Assembly (NCBI RefSeq): GCF_014650675.1
Contig: NZ_BMVK01000002.1
Coordinates: 725,880 to 789,879 of the forward strand
From: Streptomyces anulatus
GTDB taxonomy: Bacteria > Actinomycetota > Actinomycetes > Streptomycetales > Streptomycetaceae
Direction: 5' to 3'
DNA length: 64,000 bases
Below the pieces are notes generated by a model that worked only from the letters and a program-made list of their open reading frames with translations, did no database searches and had not been told where the DNA came from. Positions 52,624 through 61,104 of the stretch are shown here, piece by piece; within the stretch, counting starts at the first letter, position 1; every line of letters starts with the position of its first letter. Position numbers and translations under genes: made by a program.

Positions 52624-53040
52624 ATGACGACGGTTCGTGAGGCCCTGCCCGAGGGGCGGTACGGCCGGACCGAGGATCAGCGTGCGGACCGCAAGCTGAA
52701 GATCGTCGGATCGGTCCTGGGCGTCGCCCTGCTCGGCGTGATCGGGTGGATCGGCTTCGACTACGTGGGCGGCCAGGGCATCAGCGCCGAGATGATCAAG
52801 TTCAAGGTCGTCTCCGACGCGCGGGCCGATGTCCACCTGGAGGTCCGCAAGGACCGCGAGGGCCACGGCTACTGCCTGGTGCGGGCGCTCAGCGAGGACG
52901 GCTCCGAGGTGGGCCGCAAGGAGGTCCGCTTCGACCGGGCCGTGGACCGGATCGACGAGGTCGTGACCGTGGTGACCCGGTCCAGGGCGACCGCGGTCGA
53001 GCCGATGGGCTGCACCGCCGACGACGGCCCGACCGGCTGA
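52624..53040 (+). CDS. DUF4307 membrane protein
   Basis: A 138-residue protein starting at ATG 52624 after GGAGGGAACG. One membrane helix (KLKIVGSVLGVALLGVIGWIGF) is followed by an exported beta-rich domain (MIKFKVVSDARADVHLEVRKDREGHGYCLVRA), which matches the actinobacterial DUF4307 family. It lies divergent from mca and upstream of greA, a gene order I recall as conserved in Streptomyces. Function unknown. Confidence 0.82.
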   Translation: MTTVREALPEGRYGRTEDQRADRKLKIVGSVLGVALLGVIGWIGFDYVGGQGISAEMIKFKVVSDARADVHLEVRKDREGHGYCLVRALSEDGSEVGRKEVRFDRAVDRIDEVVTVVTRSRATAVEPMGCTADDGPTG

Positions 53041-53057
53041 TCCCAGCCGCACCCCCT

Positions 53058-53081
53058 GTGACCTGTGACGATGCAGGTCAC
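53058..53081. repeat. Inverted repeat GTGACCTG-N8-CAGGTCAC
   Basis: Perfect 8-bp arms (53058-53065 and 53074-53081) with an 8-base centre, 17 bp after the DUF4307 stop and about 155 bp before greA. Either a short terminator or a regulator site for greA. Confidence 0.5.
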
Positions 53082-53235
53082 ATCGGCCGGGCGGGGGGTG
53101 TGACGGTTTACCTTCTCCCCCTTTTCCTGCGGAATTGTTAGGCTCGTGGTTTCGCCCACCCACAGAGGCACATGCTTCTGGGTAGGGCGTTGCTTTGTAT
53201 TCCCAGCACTTCCCAGCACCGACGAGGAGCACCCT

Positions 53236-53733
53236 GTGACCCAGACCAGCGAAAACGTCACCTGGCTCACGCAGGAGGCGTACAACCAGCTCAAGGCCGA
53301 GCTGGAGCACCTGTCTGGTCCCGCGCGCACGGAGATCGCCGTCAAGATCGCGGCGGCCCGTGAGGAGGGTGACCTCCGGGAGAACGGCGGGTACCACGCG
53401 GCCAAGGAGGAGCAGGGCAAGATGGAGCTGCGGGTGCGCCAGCTGACCCAGCTCCTGGAGCACGCGAAGGTCGGCGAGGCGCCGGCCGACGACGGCGTGG
53501 TCGAGCCCGGCATGGTCGTCACGATCGCCTTCGACGGCGACGAGAGCGACACGCTGACCTTCCTGCTCGCCTCCCGCGAGTACGCCAGCGCGGACATCGA
53601 GACGTACTCCCCGCAGTCCCCGCTCGGCCTCGGCGTGAACGGCAAGCGCACGGGCGACGACGCGGACTACGAGCTGCCGAACGGCAAGACGGCCTCGGTG
53701 AGGATCCTGGCGGCGAAGCCCTACGCCGGCTGA
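53236..53733 (+). CDS. greA: Transcription elongation factor GreA
   Basis: A 165-residue protein that stimulates RNA cleavage by backtracked RNA polymerase. The N-terminal coiled coil carries the acidic tip motif AAREEGDLRENGGYHAAKEEQG, and the C-terminal FKBP-like domain follows (SPLGLGVNGKRTGDDADYELPNG). The start is GTG 53236 after GAGGAG; the longer frame upstream lacks a site. Length normal. A strong hairpin follows the stop. Confidence 0.95.
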   Translation: MTQTSENVTWLTQEAYNQLKAELEHLSGPARTEIAVKIAAAREEGDLRENGGYHAAKEEQGKMELRVRQLTQLLEHAKVGEAPADDGVVEPGMVVTIAFDGDESDTLTFLLASREYASADIETYSPQSPLGLGVNGKRTGDDADYELPNGKTASVRILAAKPYAG

Positions 53734-53758
53734 TCCGGCCGGTCACGACGGAACGACG

Positions 53759-53792
53759 CGGGAGCCCCGGCCGGGTACGGCCGGGGCTCCCG
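53759..53792. terminator. Hairpin terminator after greA
   Basis: Perfect 14-bp stem around GGAGCCCCGGCC / GGCCGGGGCTCC with a 6-base loop (GGGTAC), between the convergent greA and DUF899 genes. Confidence 0.85.
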
Positions 53793-53832
53793 TGCGTCGT
53801 CGCCCCTACCCGGGTCGCTCCCCCGGACCGGG

Positions 53833-54648
53833 TCAGGAGCAGTCGCCGCTGCGGCCGAGGGTCTTCTCGGGCGTCACGCCGGGGCGGGTCCACTGCGGGG
53901 TGGGGCGGCTGGCCTCGCCCCAGCTCGCGGTCCCGTCCGCGTCGGTGCGCCAGTACCAGCAGGCCTGGCCGCCCTCGCCCGGATACCCCTCCCGGACGCT
54001 GCCGATCGCGGGCCGCCCCTCGGGCCGGTCCTCCCACGCCTCGCCGCGGCCGTAGGGCGTCAGGTCGAGCAGGCCGAAGGAGCCGTTGGCCGACTCGATT
54101 CCGCGGCCCGTCGTGGAGTAGGTGAGGAACACCCGCCCGCCGTCGCGCAGGAAGCAGGCGAGGTGTCCCATTTCGCCGCCGATCGGCGCGTCCAGGCCCC
54201 GCACCGAGTACCAGGGCTGGGTGTAGCCCATGAACGCGGTGTAGGCGGCCACCTCTTCCCAGGACCCCGTGGTCAGGACGGCGTACGAGACGCCCCGGGC
54301 GTTGAGGTAGACGGCGTCCTTCATGTGCCAGACCGCGTCGGTGCAGCCCTCGCACTGGCCCTGGTGCGGTGCGCCGTCGTACCACATGTGCTGGTACACG
54401 ACGAGCTCCCGGCGGCCCTGGAAGAGGTCCAGGAACGGGACCGGGCCCTCGGGTCCGACGACCTCGGCCGTCCCGTCGACCTCCACCATCGGCAGTCGGC
54501 GGCGGGCCGCGGCGAGCGCGTCGCCCTGGCGGGTGTGGGCCTTCTCGCGGACCAGGAGCTCGTCCCGGGCGGCCTGCCAGGTGGCGAGGTCGACGACGGG
54601 CGGGGCGCCGGGCAGCTCGGTGGCCGGGTCGTCCGGTGCGGTGGTCAT
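53833..54648 (-). CDS. DUF899 thioredoxin-like protein
   Basis: A 271-residue protein of the DUF899 family, with a thioredoxin-like fold: MVEVDGTAEVVGPEGPVPFLDLFQGRRELVVYQHMWY, then CEGC (the redox-like cysteine pair) and GTGRGIESANGSFGLLDLTPYGRGE, a family signature near the C-terminus. A GGGAGGACACC site precedes ATG 54648. Function is not established; the Cys pair suggests a redox role. Convergent with greA. Confidence 0.88.
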   Translation of the reverse strand: MTTAPDDPATELPGAPPVVDLATWQAARDELLVREKAHTRQGDALAAARRRLPMVEVDGTAEVVGPEGPVPFLDLFQGRRELVVYQHMWYDGAPHQGQCEGCTDAVWHMKDAVYLNARGVSYAVLTTGSWEEVAAYTAFMGYTQPWYSVRGLDAPIGGEMGHLACFLRDGGRVFLTYSTTGRGIESANGSFGLLDLTPYGRGEAWEDRPEGRPAIGSVREGYPGEGGQACWYWRTDADGTASWGEASRPTPQWTRPGVTPEKTLGRSGDCS

Positions 54649-54785
54649 GGTGTCCTCCCTGGTGTCGCGTGCCGGGGGATGCCGCGGTCACGGGGGACGC
54701 CCGGGCCGTCGTGCGACGCCCGGCGGCGCCCACCAGTACGGACTCGCGGCGCCGCCGGAACTCATCGCGACGCCCGGGGCGGGCG

Positions 54786-55649
54786 TCAGACGGCGGCCGA
54801 GCGGTACTTGCGGACCGCGAGGGTGCGGAAGACCACGATGATCAGCACGGACCAGATGACCGAGGCGAGGATCGGGTGCTCCATCGGCCAGGCCCCGGTG
54901 ACGGACTTCGGCACGCCCGGCATCGTGTTCCCGAAGAGCTCGCGGGCCCCCGCCACCGTGGCGCTGAACGGGTTCCACTCGGCGACGTGCTGGAGGAACG
55001 TCGGCATGCCGGTGACCGGCACGAAGGCGTTCGAGATGAACGTCAGCGGGAACAGCCAGATCAGCCCGCCGGAGGTCGCCGCCTCCGGGGTCCGCACGGA
55101 CAGGCCGATCAGGGCGCCGATCCAGGAGAACGCGTAGCCCAGGAGGAGCAGCAGCAGGAAGCCGCAGATCACCTTGGCGAGGTTCTCGTGGGTGCGCCAG
55201 CCGACGATCAGGGCGACTCCCGCGAGCACGACGAGGGTGAGCGTGGTCTGGACGAGGTCGGCGAGCGTCCGTCCGGTGAGGACCGCACCCCGGGCCATGG
55301 GCAGCGACCGGAAGCGGTCGATGAGCCCCTTGTGCATGTCGTCGGCGATGCCGGCACCGGCGCCCGCCGTGGCGAAGGTGACGGTCTGGGCGAAGATGCC
55401 CGCCATCAGGAACTCCTTGTACAGCTGCGGGTCGGTGGAACCGCCGATGCTGATGGAGCCGCCGAAGACGTAGGTGAAGAGCACCACGAACATGATCGGC
55501 TGGATCAGCCCGAAGATCACCATCTCGGGGATCCGGGTCATCCGGATCAGGTTCCGTTTGGCGACGACGAGGGAGTCCCTCACGGACTTCGTGATGCCCC
55601 CGGCGGGACGGGGAACCAGTGCGGGGGCGTCCTTGGCGATCGCGCTCAC
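54786..55649 (-). CDS. DrrB-type ABC-2 transporter permease
   Basis: A 287-residue ABC-2 permease with six membrane helices. The ABC-2 signature region is present (DMHKGLIDRFRSLPMARGAVLTGRTLADL) along with GMPTFLQHVAEWNPFSATVAGARELF. The start is GTG 55649, overlapping the stop of the ATPase gene by four bases. Together they form a DrrAB-type exporter related to daunorubicin-resistance pumps; substrate unknown. Confidence 0.92.
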   Translation of the reverse strand: MSAIAKDAPALVPRPAGGITKSVRDSLVVAKRNLIRMTRIPEMVIFGLIQPIMFVVLFTYVFGGSISIGGSTDPQLYKEFLMAGIFAQTVTFATAGAGAGIADDMHKGLIDRFRSLPMARGAVLTGRTLADLVQTTLTLVVLAGVALIVGWRTHENLAKVICGFLLLLLLGYAFSWIGALIGLSVRTPEAATSGGLIWLFPLTFISNAFVPVTGMPTFLQHVAEWNPFSATVAGARELFGNTMPGVPKSVTGAWPMEHPILASVIWSVLIIVVFRTLAVRKYRSAAV

Positions 55650-56668
55650 CGGGTGTCCTCCTTGCTCCGGGCGTCGGTGGAACGTTCCGCTTGAGCCCGG
55701 GCGGACTCCTCGTCCCCGTTCTCGTGCACCTCGGCCGCATGGCCGGTGAGGGAGAGGAAGACGTCGTCGAGAGTGGGCCTGCGCAGGGCGATGTCGTCGA
55801 TCTCCACGCCCTGGGCGTCCAGGTCGCGGATGATCTCGGCCAGCAGCTTGGCCCCGCCGCTGACCGGGACGGTCAGCTTCCGGGAGAGCTGGACGACGGT
55901 GACCTCGCCCTTGCCGAGGGCGGTCAGCACGGACCGGGCGCGCTCGATCTCGTCCGGGCGGTGCACGACGACCTCGACGCGCTCGCCGCCGGTGCGGGCC
56001 TTCAGCTGGTCGGAGGTGCCGCGGGCGATGACCTTGCCGTGGTCGATGACGCAGATGTCGTGGGCGAGGCGGTCGGCCTCCTCCAGATACTGCGTGGTCA
56101 GCAGCAGGGTCGTACCGCCCGCCACCAGATCCTCGATCACGTCCCAGAGCTGCTGCCGGTTGCGCGGGTCGAGGCCGGTCGTCGGCTCGTCCATGAACAT
56201 CACGGGCGGCGACACGACGAGCGCCGCCGCGAGGTCGAGGCGCCGGCGCATACCGCCGGAGTACGTCTTGGCGGTGCGGTCGGCGGCGTCGCCGAGGTTG
56301 AACCGGTCCAGCAGGACGCCCGCCCGGGCCTTCGCGTCCCGGGCGGTCAGCTGGTAGAGCTGCCCGACCATCTGGAGGTTCTCCCGGCCGGTCAGATACT
56401 CGTCGACCGCGGCGAACTGTCCGGAGAGCCCGATCGAGCGGCGTACGTCGTCGGGCTTCTTCAGTACGTCGATCCCGGCCACGAACGCCGTGCCGCTGTC
56501 CGGGCGCAGCAGTGTGGTCAGCACGCGTACGGCGGTGGTCTTGCCCGCGCCGTTGGGCCCGAGCAGCCCGAGGACCGTGCCCTCGGGGACATCGAGGTCG
56601 ACGCCGTCGAGGGCTCGTACGTCGCCGAAGGTCTTCACCAGTCCTTCGGCGTGGATCGCACCTGGCAT
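55646..56668 (-). CDS. DrrA-type ABC transporter ATP-binding protein
   Basis: A 340-residue ATPase with Walker A GPNGAGKT (37-44), Q-loop region GLSGQFAAVDEYLTGRENL, signature YSGGMRRRLDLA, Walker B PVMFMDEPTTGLD and the switch His region LLLTTQYLEEADRLAHD. A C-terminal domain typical of DrrA (RPTLDDVFLSLTG) follows. Forms an exporter with the overlapping permease gene. Located beside ilvA, but the cargo cannot be deduced. Confidence 0.93.
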   Translation of the reverse strand: MPGAIHAEGLVKTFGDVRALDGVDLDVPEGTVLGLLGPNGAGKTTAVRVLTTLLRPDSGTAFVAGIDVLKKPDDVRRSIGLSGQFAAVDEYLTGRENLQMVGQLYQLTARDAKARAGVLLDRFNLGDAADRTAKTYSGGMRRRLDLAAALVVSPPVMFMDEPTTGLDPRNRQQLWDVIEDLVAGGTTLLLTTQYLEEADRLAHDICVIDHGKVIARGTSDQLKARTGGERVEVVVHRPDEIERARSVLTALGKGEVTVVQLSRKLTVPVSGGAKLLAEIIRDLDAQGVEIDDIALRRPTLDDVFLSLTGHAAEVHENGDEESARAQAERSTDARSKEDTR

Positions 56669-56806
56669 GGAGAGGCTCCCCCGTCACTCGCGGATGGTGT
56701 CGTGGCGGCTTTCCGGTCCGATCCTAGGATCGGCGGGCCCCCACCGCCCGGTGAACGGGCACATCGCGGCCACCCGGCACGGGAGCGGCCCTTCCGGGCG
56801 GGTTCC

Positions 56807-58036
56807 TCAGCCCATCACCCGGAAGCCCGCCGCCCGCAGCGCCGCCTCGACCTCCGCGCAGTGCTGCGGCCCCTTCGTCTCCAGGTGCAGGTCGACCTCC
56901 GCCTCGGTCAGACCGAGGCGCGGATCGGTGCGCACATGGCTGATGTCGAGGACGTTGGCGTCGGCCACGGTCAGCGCGGCCAGCAGGGCGGCCAGCGCTC
57001 CCGGGCGGTCGGTCAGACGCAGCCGCAGGCTCAGGTAGCGGCCCGCGGCGGACATTCCGTGCCGCAGGATGCGCTGCATCAGCAGGGGGTCGACGTTGCC
57101 GCCGGACAGCACGGCCACCACCGGCCCCCGGAACGCCTTCGGGTCGCTGAGCAGCGCGGCCACCGGGCTGGCCCCGGCCGGCTCCACGACCAGCTTGGCC
57201 CGCTCCAGGCAGAGCAGCAGCGCACTGGACAGCTCGTCCTCGGTGACCGTGCGGACCTCGTCGACCAGCTCCTCGATCAGTGCGAACGGTACGTCGCCGG
57301 GGCGGCCCACCTTGATGCCGTCGGCCATCGTGGCCGGGGAGTCGAGCGAGACGGGGTGCCCGGCGGCCAGGGAGGGCGGGTAGCAGGCGGCGCCCTCGGC
57401 CTGGACGCCGACGATCCGGACGTCGGGGCGCAGGGCCTTCACCGCGACGGCGACGCCCGCGGCGAAACCGCCGCCGCCGATGCCGAGGACGATCGTGCGG
57501 ACCTCGGGGCACTGCTCCAGGATCTCCAGCCCGACGGTGCCCTGGCCCGCGATGATGTCGGGGTGGTCGAAGGGGTGGATGAAGACCGCGCCGGTCTCCT
57601 CCGCGTACCGCTGGGCCGCGGCGAGGGTCTCGTCGACGACCTGGCCGTGCAGCCGCACCTCGGCCCCGTACTCCCGGGTCGCGGCGACCTTGGGCAGGGG
57701 CGCCCCGACGGGCATGAAGACCGTGGAGCGCACGCCGAGGAGGGACGAGGCGAGGGCGACGCCCTGGGCGTGGTTCCCGGCGCTGGCGGCGACCACCCCG
57801 GCCGCCCGTTCCACCGGGGTGAGGCCGGAGATCCGGACGTAGGCGCCGCGCAGCTTGAAGGAGCCGGTGCGCTGGAGGTTCTCGCACTTGAGGTGGACCG
57901 GGGAGCCGACCAGCTCGGTCAGATGACGGCTTCCCTCCAGGGCGGTCACCCTCGCCACCCCCGACAGCATTTTCTGTGCGCCCCGGACGTCGTCGAGGAT
58001 CAGGGCCGGGTGGGGGGCGGTCGTGCGGAAGCTCAT
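56807..58036 (-). CDS. ilvA: Threonine ammonia-lyase
   Basis: A 409-residue PLP enzyme that deaminates threonine to 2-oxobutyrate. The PLP Lys61 lies in RTGSFKLRGAY, the phosphate-binding loop is GIGGGGFAAG and the serine-binding SAGNHAQG is intact. One ACT-type domain (LRLTDRPGALAALLAAL) ends the protein, as in the single-ACT threonine ammonia-lyases. The start at ATG 58036 gives the 409-residue length I recall for Streptomyces IlvA; a longer frame upstream has no homology-like sequence. Divergent from a MarR regulator. Confidence 0.93.
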   Translation of the reverse strand: MSFRTTAPHPALILDDVRGAQKMLSGVARVTALEGSRHLTELVGSPVHLKCENLQRTGSFKLRGAYVRISGLTPVERAAGVVAASAGNHAQGVALASSLLGVRSTVFMPVGAPLPKVAATREYGAEVRLHGQVVDETLAAAQRYAEETGAVFIHPFDHPDIIAGQGTVGLEILEQCPEVRTIVLGIGGGGFAAGVAVAVKALRPDVRIVGVQAEGAACYPPSLAAGHPVSLDSPATMADGIKVGRPGDVPFALIEELVDEVRTVTEDELSSALLLCLERAKLVVEPAGASPVAALLSDPKAFRGPVVAVLSGGNVDPLLMQRILRHGMSAAGRYLSLRLRLTDRPGALAALLAALTVADANVLDISHVRTDPRLGLTEAEVDLHLETKGPQHCAEVEAALRAAGFRVMG

Positions 58037-58193
58037 GTCCGCAAGTCTTGCAGCTCGGACACCGCTCGGCAGACTTGTCTCATGGGGGCCTGCGGTGGTG
58101 TCCGCAGGTTTGTGCGGCACTGGTACGCGTTGCCCCGGGGCCGCGTACTCTGTCCCCCACCCACCCGACACCGCACGAAGAGAGCCCCCGGCC

Positions 58194-58724
58194 ATGCCCC
58201 CTCAGGACATGACGACTGCTGCGTCTCCTTCCGGGGGCGCCGTCCCCGAACACCCGGGCCCCGACCGCCTGCTGGACTCGCTCCAGCACCAGGTGGCGGT
58301 CTTCGCCCGACGTGCCGAGCAGACCCGCCTCGGCGGTGTCGGCCAGGTCCGCAACTCGATGGACCGGGCGGCGTATCTGCTGCTGAACCGGCTGGACCGG
58401 GAAGGTCCGATGGGCGTCAAGGCGCTGGCTGCCGGGATGGGCATCGACTCCTCGACGGTGACGCGGCAGGTCGCGCCGCTCGTCGACACCGGTCTGGTCA
58501 AGCGCACCTCGCACCCGGAGGACGGCAGGGCCGTGGTGCTCCAGCTCTCGCCGCGCGGCCAGGCCCGCCTCGACGAGGTCCGGGCCTCGCGGCGCGAGCT
58601 GATGTCCCAGGTGACGGACGGCTGGTCGCAGGAGGAGCGGGACACGTTCTGCGCCCTGCTCACCCGGTTCAACTCCTCCCTCGCCGCCCGGCAGGCGGCG
58701 CACCACCCGCCGCAGTCCGACTGA
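58194..58724 (+). CDS. MarR-family regulator
   Basis: A 176-residue winged-helix regulator (RAAYLLLNRLDREGPMGVKALAAGMGIDSSTVTRQVAPLVDTGLVKRTSHPEDGRAVVLQLSPRG), with the DxR wing typical of MarR. The start at ATG 58194 is chosen for length; ATG 58209, after AGGAC, is also possible. It lies divergent from ilvA, 157 bp apart. Ligand and target unknown. Confidence 0.9.
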   Translation: MPPQDMTTAASPSGGAVPEHPGPDRLLDSLQHQVAVFARRAEQTRLGGVGQVRNSMDRAAYLLLNRLDREGPMGVKALAAGMGIDSSTVTRQVAPLVDTGLVKRTSHPEDGRAVVLQLSPRGQARLDEVRASRRELMSQVTDGWSQEERDTFCALLTRFNSSLAARQAAHHPPQSD

Positions 58725-58786
58725 CGACGAGAGCGCCGCGTCCGGCCTCTTGACCGGGGCGGTGCGCCGGGGCTCGTATGTGGTCC

Positions 58787-59311
58787 ATGGCAGAGCGGGC
58801 GACCCACCGGGACCGGCTCCGCGCCCTGGAGTTCGAGGCCTTCGTGGCGGGCGCGGGCGGACGCCTGCTGCACACGGCGACGCTGCTCACCGGCGAACCG
58901 TCGCACCCGCCGGGCGCGTATCCGCGGGCCGAGCGGCTGCTGTACGAGGCGCTCGCCCGTACGTACGCCGACTGGGACCGGCTGCACGGCGGCGACCCCT
59001 ACGACCGGGCCCGCCGGGAGCTGGCCCTCCGGTTCGCCCGGGAGGCCCGGCGCCACCAGCGGCCGCGCGGCGGTCTGCTGGACCGGCTGACGCCCGTCGA
59101 GCGGCTCGTTCTCGTCCTGCGGATGTACGAGGAGGTCGGCGAGGAACAGACGGCAGCGCTGCTCGGGCTGCCGGCCGACCGGGTCCGCGCGGTCACCGCC
59201 CGGGCGGTGGCGACGCTGCGCGCGGGTGGGCGGCGGCCCGGGGCGGCGCCCACCGCCCCGCACGGTACGGCCGGGCCGCGGCCGGCCCCGGACTCCCGGG
59301 CGACACCGTGA
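58787..59311 (+). CDS. Sigma-E-family-like sigma factor (atypical)
   Basis: A 174-residue protein resembling SigE-type ECF factors of actinomycetes. Residues 5-80 hold a region-2-like helical domain (FEAFVAGAGGRLLHTATLLTG ... AERLLYEALARTYADWDRL). Residues 95-145 form a region-4-like helix-turn-helix (LTPVERLVLVLRMYEEVGEEQTAALLGLPADRVRAVTARAVATL). The final 30 residues are Pro/Ala/Gly-rich. Region 2 is degenerate: the DLVQE-type motif is missing, so promoter opening could be impaired. Its stop overlaps the next small membrane protein gene as GTGA. Confidence 0.7.
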   Translation: MAERATHRDRLRALEFEAFVAGAGGRLLHTATLLTGEPSHPPGAYPRAERLLYEALARTYADWDRLHGGDPYDRARRELALRFAREARRHQRPRGGLLDRLTPVERLVLVLRMYEEVGEEQTAALLGLPADRVRAVTARAVATLRAGGRRPGAAPTAPHGTAGPRPAPDSRATP

Positions 59312-59565
59312 GCGCCGGCCGCCGGGACCCGCGCGAGGAGCAGGTCCGCCGCATGCTGGACGGCCCGCACCCGGCCCTGCCGCCGGACCTGGCCGCGCGG
59401 GCGGTCCGGCGCGGCGGACGGCGCCTGCGGCAGCGCCGGGCGGTACAACGGACGGCGGGCTGGCTGCTGGCGGTGGTGCTCGCGGTGTTCCTCGTCTGGG
59501 TCGGGGTCGAGCAGCCGTGGGCGACCGAGCCCGCGCAGGTCACTCCGCCGTTGGAGGGCTGGTGA
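59308..59565 (+). CDS. Small membrane protein paired with the sigma-like factor, possible anti-sigma
   Basis: An 85-residue protein starting at GTG 59308, four bases before the end of the sigma-like gene, with a basic cytoplasmic N-terminus (DPREEQVRRMLDGPHPALPPDLAARAVRRGGRRLRQR) and one membrane helix (GWLLAVVLAVFLVWVGV). The size and coupling fit a minimal membrane-bound partner of the sigma-like protein. No zinc-binding HxxxCxxC motif is present, so it would be a non-ZAS type if it is an anti-sigma. Confidence 0.65.
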   Translation: MSAGRRDPREEQVRRMLDGPHPALPPDLAARAVRRGGRRLRQRRAVQRTAGWLLAVVLAVFLVWVGVEQPWATEPAQVTPPLEGW

Positions 59566-59636
59566 GCCGTTGGGGTCCGCCCCCCTGCGGGCCTACGCTG
59601 GAGGGGTCGGTCGTCGAACGAGCCGAGGAGGCCGTG

Positions 59637-59828
59637 ATGACGAGGAAGATCGCTGACTGCCGCAAGTATCCGAGCGAGATGAACTGCACCCTCACCATCG
59701 CCGGTGAGGAGGACGAGGTCGTCCGGGCCGCGAGCGAGCACGCCGCGTCGGTCCATGGACACGAGAACAATCCCGAACTGCGTGAGCAGATCAGGGGCAT
59801 GCTGGAGGACGAGAGGGTGAGCGTCTGA
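59637..59828 (+). CDS. DUF1059 small protein
   Basis: A 63-residue protein starting at ATG 59637 after GAGGAG. It matches the DUF1059 family: RKIADCRKYPSEMNCTLTIAGEEDEVVRAASEHA, with conserved cysteines at positions 8 and 17. Function unknown. Followed by a hairpin. Confidence 0.85.
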   Translation: MTRKIADCRKYPSEMNCTLTIAGEEDEVVRAASEHAASVHGHENNPELREQIRGMLEDERVSV

Positions 59829-59834
59829 ACGTGC

Positions 59835-59864
59835 GGGGCGCCCACCGGTTCCGGCGGGCGCCCC
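59835..59864. terminator. Hairpin terminator between DUF1059 and cystathionine gamma-synthase genes
   Basis: A 14-bp stem with one mismatch (GGGGCGCCCACCGG / CCGGCGGGCGCCCC), 2-base loop, between convergent genes. Confidence 0.75.
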
Positions 59865-59891
59865 TGGTGTTCCGTGCTCAGGGCTCCGGGA

Positions 59892-61037
59892 TCAGCCCAG
59901 TGCCTGGGTGAGGTCGGCGATCAGGTCGTCGCCGTTCTCGATGCCGACGGAGAGCCGGACCAGGTCGGCCGGGACCTCCAGCGGGGAGCCCGCGGCGGAG
60001 GCGTGCGTCATCCGGCCCGGGTGCTCCAGGAGGGACTCCACCCCGCCGAGGGACTCGCCGAGCGTGAAGAGCTTCGCCCGGTTGCAGACCTCGACCGCCG
60101 CCTCCTCGCCGCCCGCGACGCGGAAGGACACCATGCCGCCGAAGGCCTTCATCTGCTTGGCGGCGACCTCGTGGCCGGGGTGCTCGGGCAGGCCCGGGTA
60201 GAGGACCTGGGAGACCTTGGGGTGCCGGGTCAGCAGGTCGGCGACCTTGGTCGCGTTCTCGGTGTGCCGGTCCATGCGGACGGCGAGGGTCTTGATGCCG
60301 CGCAGCACGAGCCAGGCGTCGAAGGGTCCGGCGACCGCGCCCATGGCGTTCTGGTGGTACGCCAGTTCCTCGGCGAGCTCCGGGTCGCTGACGACGAGCG
60401 CGCCGCCGACGACGTCGGAGTGGCCGCCCATGTACTTCGTGGTGGAGTGCACGACGACGTCCGCGCCGAGCGCGAGGGGCTGCTGCAGGTAGGGGGAGGC
60501 GAACGTGTTGTCGACGACGAGGCGGGCCCCGGCCTGCCGCGCGACCTGCGCCACGGCGGCGATGTCGGTGATGCCGAGCAGCGGGTTGGACGGGGTCTCC
60601 ACCCAGATCGCCTTGGTGCGCGGGGTGAGCGCGGCCCGTACGGCGGCCACGTCCGAGGTGTCGGCCACCGAGAACTCCACGCCCCACCGCGAGGCGACCT
60701 TCGCGAACAGCCGGAACGTGCCGCCGTAGGCGTCGTTCGGGATGACCACGTGGTCGCCGGGGGTCAGCAGCGTACGCAGGAGGCAGTCCTCGGCGGCGAG
60801 GCCGGAGGCGAAGGCGAGGCCGCGGCGGCCGCCTTCGAGGGCCGCGAGGTTCTCCTCCAGCGCGGTGCGGGTCGGGTTGGCGCTGCGGCTGTACTCGTAG
60901 CCGCCGCGCAGTCCGCCCACGCCGTCCTGCTTGTACGTGGAGACCTGGTAGATCGGCGGAACCACCGCGCCGGTGAGGGGGTCGGCGGTGTTCCCCGCGT
61001 GGATGGCGAGGGTTTCGAAGCTGTGCTGGTCGCTCAT
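59892..61037 (-). CDS. metB: Cystathionine gamma-synthase
   Basis: A 381-residue Cys/Met-metabolism PLP enzyme (fold type I). It shows the N-terminal FETLAIHAGNTADPLTGAVVPPIY, the PLP-phosphate region ALEGGRRGLAFASGLAAE, YGGT, SNPLLG and the PLP Lys201 in VVHSTTKYMGGHSD. Sequence length and motifs fit gamma-synthase or gamma-lyase; the two are difficult to separate by motif alone. In Streptomyces this locus is usually annotated as cystathionine gamma-synthase. The start at ATG 61037 has a weak ribosome site. Divergent from the next membrane protein gene. Confidence 0.88.
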   Translation of the reverse strand: MSDQHSFETLAIHAGNTADPLTGAVVPPIYQVSTYKQDGVGGLRGGYEYSRSANPTRTALEENLAALEGGRRGLAFASGLAAEDCLLRTLLTPGDHVVIPNDAYGGTFRLFAKVASRWGVEFSVADTSDVAAVRAALTPRTKAIWVETPSNPLLGITDIAAVAQVARQAGARLVVDNTFASPYLQQPLALGADVVVHSTTKYMGGHSDVVGGALVVSDPELAEELAYHQNAMGAVAGPFDAWLVLRGIKTLAVRMDRHTENATKVADLLTRHPKVSQVLYPGLPEHPGHEVAAKQMKAFGGMVSFRVAGGEEAAVEVCNRAKLFTLGESLGGVESLLEHPGRMTHASAAGSPLEVPADLVRLSVGIENGDDLIADLTQALG

Positions 61038-61104
61038 GAGGCCCGAGCGTAGTTCCTGGCGGAGGCCCTTACCGGCCACTCGCCGCTCCGGGGACAATGG
61101 AGCC

